Shown here in pieces: positions 38,401 through 50,030 of a stretch of 64,000 nucleotides of DNA (position 1 is the stretch's first letter; each line of letters begins with the position of its first letter). A model generated the notes under the pieces. That model was not told the DNA's origin and made no database searches. It was given only the letters and a program-made list of their open reading frames with translations. The stretch lies in the NCBI GenBank assembly GCA_024036415.1, contig JAMWET010006936.1, forward strand, positions 183,501-247,500, read 5' to 3'. Position numbers and translations under genes: made by a program. The stretch comes from Prochilodus magdalenae. Lineage: Eukaryota; Chordata; Actinopteri; Characiformes; Prochilodontidae.

Positions 38401-38519
38401 ATAAGGGACAGGTATTCCTCCCGGAGCCTCTGAACCCATAACTCTTTGTCTCTCGGTCCAGAATTGGTTTTTAATAGCGGTATATCCGACACTATTTTTC
38501 TTGTGGTTTCATCTGCCAT
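35447..38519 (-). CDS. ufc1: UFC1, UFM1-conjugating E2 enzyme
   Basis: Six exons in coding order: 38519-38397, 38142-38075, 37982-37919, 37835-37759, 36879-36789, 35527-35447. Phases join exactly into 168 codons with stop, giving 167 aa, the same length as human UFC1. The protein is the E2 of the UFM1 system: it takes UFM1 from UBA5 and passes it with the UFL1 ligase to ER and ribosomal targets. The catalytic cysteine is in [12 protein letters not shown] and falls at residue 116, the same number as in human. Other blocks match closely: [64 protein letters not shown]. The C-terminal tail (KDQQSG) differs from mammals. Intron 4 (36880-37758) carries Tc1-like debris. It is divergent from tomm40l, a gene that is also near UFC1 in human 1q23. 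Confidence 0.97.
36965..37300 (-). mobile_element. Tc1-like transposase remnant (family 2) in ufc1 intron 4
   Basis: The minus strand encodes [31 protein letters not shown], the C-terminal end of a Tc1/mariner transposase, then the 3' tail shared with 47810-48440 (TGTGTAGCTCANTGAATATT..., TTCTGGGTGCA). The catalytic part is absent. Confidence 0.8.
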
Positions 38520-39099
38520 GTTGCCGGCTGGCTTGGATAGCTACGTCACGTTACGTGCTGACGTCAAGCTGCACGTCAAATCCGGCAAGTCGTGATAACA
38601 AAAGTGGAAAAATTTACACGGCAAAAAATGTTTTTAAAAAGTTTTTTCGACAACATATTTAGCCATGTTTGGATCGCAGTTGGCAAAGAAAACGGATTAG
38701 ATATTATTAGTTCTGAAACGCAAACGGAACCAAGTTTAGCGCCTGTTTCCCCGTTACACCGGCTGAATCCCAAATCGTTCCCTGCGTCCTACGTAGTCCA
38801 CTATGTATTTCAATAATGACTCAAGACCCAAACAAGGCATACAAATGTCTAGTAAGAGCCATCTGGGATTCAGTCACGGGGGCGCTGTTCCGGACTAGAC
38901 TTAGACTGCGCTATTTGGTGAAGCAGCGGGAAATGTATTATTTACATAGTGTGCACTGTTAGGGAGTAGGGAGGCATTTAAGACGCGCCCATTCCTTATA
39001 TTGCCCGGACGGAACAGCTGGCTGCACCGTTGCATGACACAAAGCTGTCATATCTCAGCATCCTTTCAAAACTGAACCGCTTTGCGTCTGTTAATGGGC
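38520..39099. other. Divergent ufc1/tomm40l promoter interval
   Basis: Sequence between the ufc1 ATG and the likely tomm40l first exon. It has CG-containing stretches (CTACGTCACGTTACGTGCTG, with two CRE-like ACGT cores at 38542-38560) and an inverted-repeat element around 38765-38985. No coding exon was seen. Confidence 0.5.
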
Positions 39100-39189
39100 T
39101 TGTCTAGGCTACAGTGGTGCTGGAAGCTTAGTAAATGTCCCCTACATTGATGTATCACACAGTGGTGATCCAGCCCGGGCTCGTACAGA
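39100..39189 (+). other. Possible non-coding first exon of tomm40l
   Basis: The first coding exon of tomm40l is preceded by a splice acceptor (TTTTACAG, ending about 39711), so an upstream 5' UTR exon is expected. A good donor, ACAGA|GTAAGTAG, lies at 39190 in a GC-richer stretch. Its 5' limit is a guess. Confidence 0.35.
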
Positions 39190-39765
39190 GTAAGTAGTTG
39201 CATTATTCCAGTTTAAAATGCATGACCATCGACCTTCGAGCTATTAACACAGAATGGTGGTGTCACTGTGTCTATTCATATGTTGTAGTCCAGGGGCCGT
39301 AGCCATTGTTGTCATTTGACATCCATTCATGCAGTTCTTTTAAATTGTACTGTATTGTGTGTGGGATGGATTCAAAGTCAATCCGAGTGGCTTGATGTGT
39401 ATCAAATTTATTTATAGTAGTGGTAAAGCAACCAGTTGTCTACAAAGCCGCCTCAAATTATTATGTAAGTTGGCACCTGAGACATCATTTAACAGTAGAC
39501 CTAATGATTATTATTATTGTGCTAATTTCCTGTATTCATAATTTCAGTGAAAGAATAATAATTTTGTAGTAATTTTTACAAAACACAATATTTTATATAA
39601 ACTCTGAGTGGCTCTGTTTACATCTTCACCACTGAACTGTTTAGAAATATTATATATATAATATATAATATAATATATATAAGGTGATATTTCCAACCTT
39701 TGTTTTACAGCTAAGTTGGCCAGATCAGGTTGGAAAAGCCACTCTCCTTTAGCTTTCTGGTTCTC

Positions 39766-42700
39766 ATGGGCAGTGTGCTGGCCTTGTCATCTCGCCCAGG
39801 GCGCCAGAACTCCCCCTTCCCCCAGGACAGGCCTCTCTCACGCTGGGACAAGAGAGATGGACGGCTCCCAAACCCAGGCAGCTTTGATGGCCTCCACCGT
39901 AACTGCAAAGGTGAAAAAAAGTCCTATGTGACACTTTGAAAAAAATCTCCTCTAATCTTGTTAGGCACTTTATAGACAACCTGACTGTATAGCATCATTC
40001 ATGTCTACAAACTCTCTGTGTTTGCCTAGATGTGTTTCCACAGCAGGTTGAAGGAATAAAAATGATCATAAACAAAACTCTCAGCAGCTTTTTCAAGGTA
40101 TGGCCCTGCGTTTTTACAACTACACATTCATTTTGATACTTTGTGTAAATAAATACAGTTGCATACGCCATTGGTGCTGCTAAGATGCTATTAAAGGATG
40201 TTTTCTCTGGAGGCATCATTAGAAGAGACAGAAGAGACAAACCTCAGTTCCAAAAATTAGTTTACTATGTAAAATGCAAATAAAATAGAAAGCAGTGATT
40301 TGTAAATTGACTTTGACCTGTACAAAGACTAGTTATTTAAAGTTTTATATGATCAACATTTGGTAAATATGTGCTCTGTTTGAAACTGATGTCTGCAACA
40401 TGTTCCAAACTATTGGGGATAGGACAATGTAAGACGTGGCACGATACCACACATCTGTAAAGAGAGCACTGAATGATATATACACATTTTGGAGCTCTGT
40501 ATGCTGCTTCCTAGGCGACATCGTTTTCCGGCACATCAGTTACAACAGCATGGCTGTGTAAGCAGAGAGTATGGGTGCTTAACTGGCCTGGCCTGCCTGC
40601 AGCCCAGAACAGTCACCCGTTGAGAATATGGCTCTTTATGAAATTCACAATACAATAACAAAGGCCCTATATGGCTGCACAGCTGAACACTTGATAAGAA
40701 TGGCCAACAATTCAGCTTTGAAAGCGGGTCAACTGATGTCTTTAGTCCCTAAACCATTAAGTGTTGTAAAAAGGAAAGACGATGTAACACATAGATCAGA
40801 AAACAAAAGTTAATAAATGAAACGCTGAATATGGTGTTCTTGTACTGTTTTTGATGCGGTTCCAACTGAATCATTTACATAGCTTTCTGTTTTAATCAGC
40901 ATTTCCCTGACTGTCCCAAATCATTTAAAAATGTAACAGTTGACATGATCTCTGATGAACTACAGTTTTTTTTTGGCATTTGCGCTTTTTAAAATCCTTT
41001 ATGGTGCCTGTTTACATTTTTATGCATGTGTTTTTTTTACTTATAGGTCAGCCATACATTTCACCTCAGTGCTGTTGCGCCATCAAATTACCGCTTCCAC
41101 GTTGAGTACCTACAGTCAGACAGTGACAGTAAAGAAACAGTAAGCCTCTTCCTTTATTGTCTTTCTCTACTTTGCCTAAAGAAAAAATATTGTGCAAAAC
41201 AAACAAAATACAAAGTCATAGAGAGTATAAAGAGTGCTTATAAATACATTGTTATGCACAAACAGCAGATTTATAATATCAACGTACATCAATACATTAT
41301 TTGTATTCTGATAATATAGTTTTTCTAAAATTTAATATGTTAGAGCAACATAGAACCTGCAGTGCCATATATACAATTGCTGTAATGAAAATAATAATAA
41401 ACATACAATCACAGTTATGTATACTTATTTTATTTAATGATTTGCCAACTGTAATGCACTCTATCCAGGTAAACAACCCTGATTATGTTTAGTGTAATGA
41501 AACATTTAGTTAATAATTGATTGTTCTGATTATAATCAGTTTTTATGCAACAAAAGGCAATTTATTTAATTAATGATGAAAATGATAAACTGTTGTTATT
41601 TTTAACCCCCCTCCAAAAAATCCTCCAGAAATCCAAATGTATGTATTTGTTCAATATTAGCAGATAAATTTAAAAATCATATTAAAAAGACGTTTGTAGT
41701 CTGCGTTCAGTCTTTAACTGATTTTTTGGGATATGCAAATTATACCCAGATTTTTGATAGTCTGGACAGAAAAATCACACATGAAATCAGATTTTTGCAA
41801 ATTGGATTCAAACCACATTTGAAGCTAGTGTGTACGCTTTGGCCATTTAGATCGGATTTTATAATTGTAATTATTTGGGTTGTTCTCTGTATTCGTCATT
41901 TTCATTACAACAAACAACGACAATGTTAAATTCTGCTTAACAGAAGTGCTGGGATTTGATGTGTAGTTACTGATGCTTACGTGATTACCCACAGCAAACC
42001 ATGCAGATAGGTTGGTGATATCTGAACACACAAATCCAATCTGATTGCTTGCAAATAACAGTCTAAAGATCTGATTTGAGAAACTTATCCGATTAGCCTG
42101 CAGTCTGAACACAGCCGTAAAAAATCCATACTAGGTGAACGATTTTTTTCTAAATGGCACCTCTGATCACAGAGCTCACCAATGCTTATTGGGGAAATGG
42201 ACTCCTCTGGCAGCTTGAACGCGCACTCTCTATTCCACCTGAGTGAGAGAATAAGAGCCAAAGCAGTTTTTCAGGTTAGTTTCATTTGAAAAGTATGTAA
42301 TGAATTTCTGAAACAATGTAACACTGCAGTTACAGTTGCTATTGCCTGCAAATTCTTTTCCAGACCCAGCAGTCCCAGTTTGTCACATGGCAGTTTGAGA
42401 CGGAGTACAGGGGCAGCGACTTTACAGCAGCTGTCACTATGGCCAACCCCGACATCCTTAGAGAATCTGGTAAGGATAGAGTTAATCCACCATTTTCCTA
42501 TGGCTGCTTTGTGTATACTTATATAAAGCAGGCCAAGCTGAAACACCCACATGTGTGTGTGTATGTATGTATGTATATATATATATTCAGATACACATGC
42601 TATGTATATGTACTGTATAGGTATATGTATATATGTTATTGTATATGTCAATAAACAGGCTGTTTTTTCATTAAAATAAATTAGAACAGATCTAATTTCA

Positions 42701-45700
42701 TCTATCAGTCTTAAAGGCACAGTAACAAAACCAATAGCCTGTTTTTTCCTAAGGGATAAAAAGTGGATAGAAACTCATTCATTGTTTGGTGCATGAAACC
42801 ACATAAAACAGCACTTTGTGGGGAATAATACAGATGAAATTCTTGTTTTGAAGTTTTTAAGTTTTGTGGAATTGGTCATTCCAAAGGCCCTCTATTGCTT
42901 GACAAAAAAGAATTAGCAGTGAATTAACGCACTTAAGAGAAAGACAAAGATTTAGACAAAGAGCTAATTAAGTAAACAAGTAGTAACTTCATAATCTAGT
43001 TTGTCAAAGATGGGCTTTTGTTAATCTTACAAAAGAAACTCTTGACACTCAATCTGAATAGATTTCAAACAGAATAGCTCCACATTCCACTCTGATTTGA
43101 CTAATGATTTTTTTTTACCTTGCCTGGCTTGTCTTATGCCCTCTACTGTTCAGAAAAGAGCTTTGAAAAACAGGGAAGTGCATTATCCCCTGGCTGTGTT
43201 GAAGGATCTCTTCTTGATTGTTGTAGGAGCCACAGTAAATCACCTTTGGCCTCACAGAGCAAAATAATTCCACCAAAAGCGTCTTTAATTCAAACTATCA
43301 TACAGAGCCATATATATATATAAAATTTCTAAATAAAAAAGTTCTTTTTCTAAAAAAAGTTCTAAATAATATTTTAAAAACTGAAATTCAATATTTTTGT
43401 GTATAATAATAATTTTTACATTTTTCGTCTTTTTACTAATGTCATATTTCAGCTCAGTTCAGTCACTCTGTAGACAGGTGTATAATTAGAGGCATAGACA
43501 AAGCCAGTAGTAAAAGATCAGTATTTTTGTGCTTATGTGGGTTGTTCTCTGAAATGCGGACACATCCTTGTTTCTTGTGGGACAGTTATCATGGTGGCAC
43601 ACTTCCTTCAGAGTGTCTCTCCACAGCTGGTTCTTGGGGGAGAGCTGGTGTACCACCGAGGGCGAGCTGAAGAAGGGGGCATCCTTACCCTAGCTGGCCA
43701 ATACTCCGGTAAGGGAGCAGATCAAACTATATGCAAGCTGTATTTTACCTAGGGATGCACCGATCCGATATTCCATGCGGATATTAACTAAACTAGTTGG
43801 ATCAGGTATCAGATAATTAGGCTGATCCATGGCACCGATCCTTTTATTTTGGTGAAGTATAAGGTTTATAAATTCATCAGTAGGTAAGGTGCATGCACCA
43901 GTATCAAAACTGAAAAGGTTGGATACAGTATGTATCCACAGTCATTCTGAACATTTGATGTAAATGTCTGTGATGTCAATAATGGGAACCAGACGTCTGA
44001 GGAGTTTATTTCTTGTTAAAGCTTCTTCATTGGAAGGTATTATAGTTGTTAGCAAATGTTGGCATGGTTTGTTGACTGTCCAAGTGAAAGGTAGTTGAGG
44101 GTCCCAGATTGTATGCAACTTACTGCCCGCCAAATTAACCACAAGCCACCCCCAGGATGTAGGCAATATTCCTGTGGTGTCTTCTAGCTCACCTAGTGAG
44201 ATAAGGTGCTGGATGTTAGACTGAAGACAGAAGCTGCAAACAGGCTCAGTTAAACAAGTCTAGATATGAATTCATAAAATTCGATCTCTGGTTGGTGGCG
44301 TATATTGTAGGCCCTGTTGAGAAAAGCTCTAAGCGTGTTAAAGCTGCTCTGGTACTGGTTTACCTGGTCACTCAGCATGACCATGTTGGTTGGCCAGTAT
44401 AATAAGATCCAAAAAACAATATATGCTGCTTTGACTGGTGACTTTCCAATATGTACTCCATAATCATAATAATTCTAACACACATGCAGAACTATTGTGC
44501 AGTAGGATCTGGAGAATGATGACATATTTACACTTGTTCCTTGTGCAGCGTCATTTGACCAGGGCTGCTCAAACATTTGCATACAACTGTACAATCATAA
44601 ATAATATGGCTATATTGGTTTCTATATAGACATTGTCACCCTTGGTTACTGTTTATACAAGTAATGAATTTTCCCCTTTACTAGCCACAGGTGGCTGAAG
44701 GTGTGGTTTCCAGCTCTGGATTACTCCCCCATTTTTCTGTTTGCAAACTAAGCAGTTTATGAACCAGACCTTCATCAGTTAAAGTGGGTGTGTTGTTTCC
44801 GAAAAACACCAACATGAAAACACAAAACGTGCATGGCATGTGGTACTCCAGGGCCAGGTTCGGGGACCGGTGAACTAAGAGATCTCTTCTTGTTTTATTC
44901 CAGGGCCCAACTGGGTGGCCACACTAAATGCTGGTAAAGGAGGTGCCCATGCTAGCTATTACCACAGAGCCAACAAGCATGTATGGAAGTGTCTTGACTA
45001 TTTTAATGGCGGTGCCTGTTAACTTTATAGTATGTTTATAGTCTTCCAAATTCTTCCCAGATCCAGGTCGGAGTGGAGTTTGAGGCCAGCACCAGAACCC
45101 AGGAGACCACGTTCTCCTTTGGTTACCAAATGGAATTACCTGAAGCCAATATGACCTTCAGAGGTAGGAGTCGCAAGCATGTATTCTTTATGAACAGAAC
45201 TTGAACTGACCTCTCCATGCTCTGCACACAGATGGCTTTTTCATACCTGTTGTATGAAAACCAAAATACCCATACTTTTAAACCGTATTTATAACTGAAG
45301 ATGCTAGCTAACAGTTTGAGGATAGGGCTGGGCAACATGACAAAACTCTGCAGTGCAGTGGAGTGGCTGTATTCATCTGTGAATTCTATAAGGAGAGATT
45401 AATACATAAAACTGACAAACTGTGAACCATTCACAGTTGATCCATCACTGTTATCTCCTTCTTCAGATACAAATGCTGCATTTGTAAAAGATGGCAGTAA
45501 AATGAGCTGATTTCAGAATCCTAGCCTGTTACACAAAGTCTTAATTCATAGGTATTGACGTTCCCAAAGTGTAAATACAGCAGCACATTGAAGACCACAT
45601 CAGCACTTTTCAGTTCCTTTCTAAGTAACCAAACTCTCACAGACATGATGCTCATTATTAACTGAAACTAAAGTTGGCATCCTATAGGGGAGCTTCCTAA

Positions 45701-46851
45701 TCGAATGCTCCACCTTAAATGCTAGAATTTGTACAGGTGCCTGACTTTAAATGCAACACTATTTAAGGTGGAACAGAAGATTTGCAAAACAAGCACTTAA
45801 CCATATCCTGGGCGACTTTAATTCAGAGTTGTTCGTTTGCTCCATACGGTTCACTCTGGAAAGTTTGCTCAGATTTTGACCCAGAAGAGACTGTAAAGAG
45901 GAGCGGTCCCACCTTTACTAGTTCCACAACTCCAGCAGCAGCCTGTAAGAAACCACAGCCATGCTGTGTGATTTTACGACAGTTTCCCAGTTGAAGCCAA
46001 AAAATAAAAATTCCATCTTCAGTTGAAAGTTTCATTGTGAGCTTTGACAGCTAGTTTTTTATTTTTATTTTCCTGCCTGTGTTTATTTCAACATTATTCA
46101 TGAGCCCACTAAAAAAGAGAGCGCAGCTTGTTTTATTCTAGGACCAAATTATTGATTGAAAGTGAGTGTGTTAAACTGCATCTTGGCATTTTTTCACCCC
46201 CACCAAACCTGCTTACCTGCTATGCAGAAGATCTGAGAACTATATACAGTTCCATAGCACCTTTAAAGTAGGCTGGAACAGACAAAATAGAACCTGTTAT
46301 GCCGCATCAACATATAATATACTGCAATATCATAATCTTCTTTTATGGTTAAATAATAACCATACAACTACAAGAACTTTTATTCAGTGTTTTACAAACT
46401 GCACTGCTTTAAATCCAATTAAACAGGCTTAATTATGCTTATTTGGCATTTAAATACCAACGATATCCGAAATATTCTCAGAATAGTGTAGTGTGATATA
46501 ATTTATCATAATAGCAATAATATATCATCATATTGTCCTCCTTGTTTAACGATATCTTTAAATGGCAACAAGATTTGGTCCACACAGGTCTATATAGAGC
46601 TTGATTCTCTTACAGAGTCACTTGGTTTGAATGAGATTTTTGCCAACCATGTAGCAGAAGATTGGATGGAATACATTTGAAACTCATTTACACATAACTC
46701 ATTCCGCTTAGGTATGCTGGACAGCCGGTGTATCATTGGAGGTGTTCTTGAAAAGCGCCTGTGTCCACTTCCTGCTACCCTAATCATGGGCGCCTTCGTC
46801 AACCATAGAGGAGACAAGCTACAGGTGGGCCTGGGTGTGAATGTGGGCTAA
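39766..46851 (+). CDS. tomm40l: TOMM40L, TOM40-like mitochondrial outer-membrane beta-barrel
   Basis: Nine coding exons: 39766-39910, 40030-40097, 41047-41139, 42173-42274, 42364-42469, 43586-43708, 44904-44980, 45061-45163, 46712-46851. They join in phase into 319 codons with TAA, giving 318 aa; human TOMM40L is 308. The start [12 protein letters not shown] resembles the short TOM40/TOM40L N-terminus. Characteristic blocks are [83 protein letters not shown] and [12 protein letters not shown]. The last strand ends VGLGVNVG, a C-terminal beta-signal-like sequence. The protein is expected to form or modulate the TOM translocation pore in the outer mitochondrial membrane. Similarity is clearer to TOMM40L than TOMM40 (for example IMVAHFLQS and the short N-terminus), and the ufc1 neighbour supports this. 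Confidence 0.95.
43752..43870. mobile_element. Partial DNA element (AGGGATGCACCGATCCGATA type)
   Basis: Begins TAGGGATGCACCGATCCGAT and runs through GATCAGGTATCAGATAATTA and GCACCGATCC. This resembles a widespread vertebrate hAT MITE; the right end is unclear. It lies in tomm40l intron 6. Confidence 0.5.
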
Positions 46852-47809
46852 ACATCTAATCACATGGATGGGCCTGTGCTATGCCAGAGTGTTCCTCCAG
46901 TCCCTCTCAGGTCTGTCCAGAGACTCCAATCCATCACAGCGTATGGCTATATCCAAGCCCCATCCTGGACGTCTATACCTTTACACGGCATTGAAAGGAG
47001 AAACAGCAGCAATCCAAACACTTCCATGTTGGTGCTGACCTTGCTTATGATTGACAGTTTTGTCTCTCCCTAAAAACGTCTTGAGCTCAGTGGCCATGAA
47101 ACACACTGGACAATGACTTTCCAAGGAGCGCTAAGGGAAGATTTGTGGATGCTTGGAGGAACAAGAAGAATTATGTAATACATATGCATATTTTTATCCA
47201 TGTAGCTTTGGTAGTTTCGGACTAGATCTGGACCAAAAGAAGATGGTTCCATGTTTAGTCCTGGACTAGAAATAAGCTTGATGCAAACAAATTCTGTTAT
47301 TATGTTTATCTATGCTATGCTATGAAGGAATATTTGCACGCAAGTAACCCGTTTATGTTCTGAAATAATATCATGGAATCTTATCGCTGCTGTTGGAACA
47401 ATGCCTTGTATCCACTGTGTATCCAAGGTCCAAGATGATAACTTTGCAGGAGCAGGAAAGAACATAGTTTAGTTTTAAGTCAATGGATCCAGACTTTTTT
47501 CGAGTAACTCTGGGCCATTTCTTCTGGTCCACTTACCATGAAATTTACACAAAATGCAGTTTTAAATTATGTTAAAATCTGACAAACACTGAAGATATGA
47601 GGCCTTCTTCCAAAATCAGCATTATGGTTCTTTGACTTGAGGTTATTCTGCACTGTACATGTACAATGTACTAAGAACAAAGAGGGCAAATGTACATCAT
47701 TAAATAAGTTGCACAAATAGCTGCACCCATAAAGAATCGACCAACAGGAATAAACCCTGCTGGGTAGGTTTGATATCATGAGACATTGTAAAAAATTCAA
47801 GTTTCCGAC

Positions 47810-48440
47810 CCAACACCCACAATCGCGGACATTCAGCGAGCAGTAATGTCCTCCTTGAGTCATCCTGTGCAGCACCATTGGCCGACGGCTGCACAACCAT
47901 GCACACAGACCATTATGATGACCCTTAACACCATGTCAGTGTCGCCAAAGACTGCAATGGTGATGTGCCAGACTGTCATGAAGTGACTCCGAATGGCAGT
48001 GGGTCATCTTCAGTGATGCGTTCCCGCTTTTGTCTTGTTGGAGATGACCAACAAATCCATGTGTGAAGGCATCGTGGTCAGCGTCAAGATGAACAATTTG
48101 TTGTCACACATCCAGAAGGCCTGGTCTCACTCCACCTCAACCCTGTCTGCAGGGACTGTGTGCAAATATTTAAGTTGCATGGCATGGATTATCACAGGAC
48201 ATCATTAGGAACCTCTACAACTCTGAGACATCTGACATGTTACACACGCTAACGTGGTGGACCGAAACCATACTGAGAGACGCTACCTCTGTATGTGTAG
48301 CTCAGTGAATATTGCCCATATCAGTCTAAATTTCTAATCATTTATTGTCCTGGGCACCTTTATCTTCCCTCCCAATAGCACTGCAATCCGACACCTCCTT
48401 CTGGGTGCAGCTATTCGTCTGATGATGAGTGTCTGTATGA
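47810..48440 (+). mobile_element. Tc1-like transposon remnant (family 2)
   Basis: Broken frames carry EWQWVIFSD-like, GLSQDIIRNLY-like and HTERRY-like blocks of a DDE transposase. The 3' tail matches the copies in alg9 intron 2 and ufc1 intron 4. Several stops and frameshifts make it inactive. Confidence 0.75.
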
Positions 48441-48889
48441 AAACTCAGCAATGACAACTATGATAAGTAGTGGCTTTTAAGTTACTATAGTACATGGGAA
48501 AGGTAACAGGTCATAAATCAGGCTTGTAAGAAAAACTAAACTCTTCACAAACTAAGTAAGTTACATCTAAACATGAGTGGTGGCAGCTTTACACCGTAAT
48601 AATTTTTTTGTCTGTTGTCTGTAGAGTTTTATGGCTAGTCATGCCTGTGTATTCTGAAAGGCAAGGTGTATGACTTGCTTTACCCTATGACAGTTTGGAG
48701 GCCAGTTTTTTTTTTTTTTAAAGGAATATTTTTTTAGCCCGCTCGCTATTTAGTCCATCTGACAAGATAAGTTATGAGAAATGAGAAAGTAAATGTTGGG
48801 TTTAAGGCAGACTATTTAAAAATCAGGAAATCTTTATATTAAGGAAATTATGTTAGCCATATGAATGAAATGTTCACTGATCACTGACT

Positions 48890-48932
48890 TTTATCTATCT
48901 ATCTATCTATTTATTTATTTATTTATTTATTA
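48890..48932. repeat. (TATC)n(TTAT)n microsatellite
   Basis: Five TATC units followed by six TTTA units. Confidence 0.85.
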
Positions 48933-49239
48933 TTTTTACGTTTTGTTTTGTTTTGAGTGTGTGTATGTGTTTGTTTGCTTACAGGTTTGTTTATGATGCA
49001 TATTTAAACAAGCACCTTTGAAGTGCTACTCAGTTGGTTAGCATTTGCATCACTTGACCATTTCACCTTAACCAGCCTGTCCCAAGGTATGCCGCTACTT
49101 TGTGATATGCCTGTTAAACTGGGATGTTATTCCAAATTAATATTATTAAAATATTCATTTCTATCCTGAGATTCAATTTTGTTTTTACAAGCTCTTATGA
49201 TTCATGCCCTTTAGCATTGTAGTATACTACTGAAGGATG

Positions 49240-49893
49240 AGCTAAGAAGAATTAGTGCGTAGCGAGAGCTTCATGGAATGGGTTTCCATGTTCGAGCACT
49301 GGACTAGAGCAGTGGAGACATGTTCTCTGGAGTAACGAATCACGCTTTCCAACTGACGATTCGATGGATGTGTCTGGGTTTGGCGGTTGCCAGGACAATG
49401 GTACTTGTCTGACTGCATTGTGCCATGTGTAAAGTTTGGCAGAGGGGGGATTATGGTGTGGGGTTGTTTTTCAGGAGTTGGGCTCGGCCCCTTATTTCTG
49501 CTGACAGGACCTCTGAATGCTTCATCATACCAAAGACACTTTGGACAATTTCATGCTCCCAACTCTGTGGGATCAGTTTGGAGATGACCCCGTCCTATTT
49601 CAACATGACTGCAAGGTCCATAAAGACCATAAAGGATGAGGGAGTTAGCTGTGAAAGAACATGACTGGCCTGCACAGAGTCCTGACCTCAACCTGATAGG
49701 AAATCTTTGGGATGAATTAGAGCGGAGACTTCAAGCCAGGCCTTCTCATTCAGCATCAGTGTCTGACCTCACAAATGTGCTTCTGGAAGAATGGTGAGAA
49801 ATTCCAATAAACACATTCCTAAACCTTGTGGAAATCATTCCCAGAAGAGTTAAAGCCATTATTGCCGACATCATAAAACCAATGGATTAAGAA
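49240..49893 (+). pseudogene. Tc1-like transposase pseudogene (family 1)
   Basis: The plus strand shows, across several frames, the order typical of Tc1 transposase: VLWSNESRF, GFGG, WCGVVF-like block, [23 protein letters not shown]-like and DELERRL-like, then SVSDLTN and LLEEW-like. Frameshifts and stops are frequent (for example after FQHDCKVHK). The text is the complement of the family in alg9 intron 2. Both ends are truncated. Confidence 0.85.
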
Positions 49894-49894
49894 G

Positions 49895-50030
49895 TCTTGG
49901 TTACTCCTGAGGTTTCTTCCTTTTGGGAGTTTTCCCTTGCCACTGTCACCTTGGCTTTAACACTGAAGGGCTTGGACCTGAATTCTCTGTAAAGCTGTTT
50001 TGTGACAACATGACTGGACCACCACCATAA
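49895..50030. repeat. Fish interspersed repeat tail (CTCCTGAGGTTTCTTCCTTT)
   Basis: Contains CTGAGGTTTCTTCCTTTTGG, TCCCTTGCCACTGTCACCTTGG and TAAAGCTGTTTTGTGACAAC in the order seen in a very common fish retroposon. It abuts the Tc1 pseudogene. The parent family is not named. Confidence 0.55.

Noticed and set aside
43942..44166. Minus-strand ORF in tomm40l intron 6
   Set aside because: No splice or family support; next to a decayed DNA element.
49387..49664. ORFs of 66 and 79 codons
   Set aside because: Fragments of the Tc1 transposase pseudogene in shifted frames.
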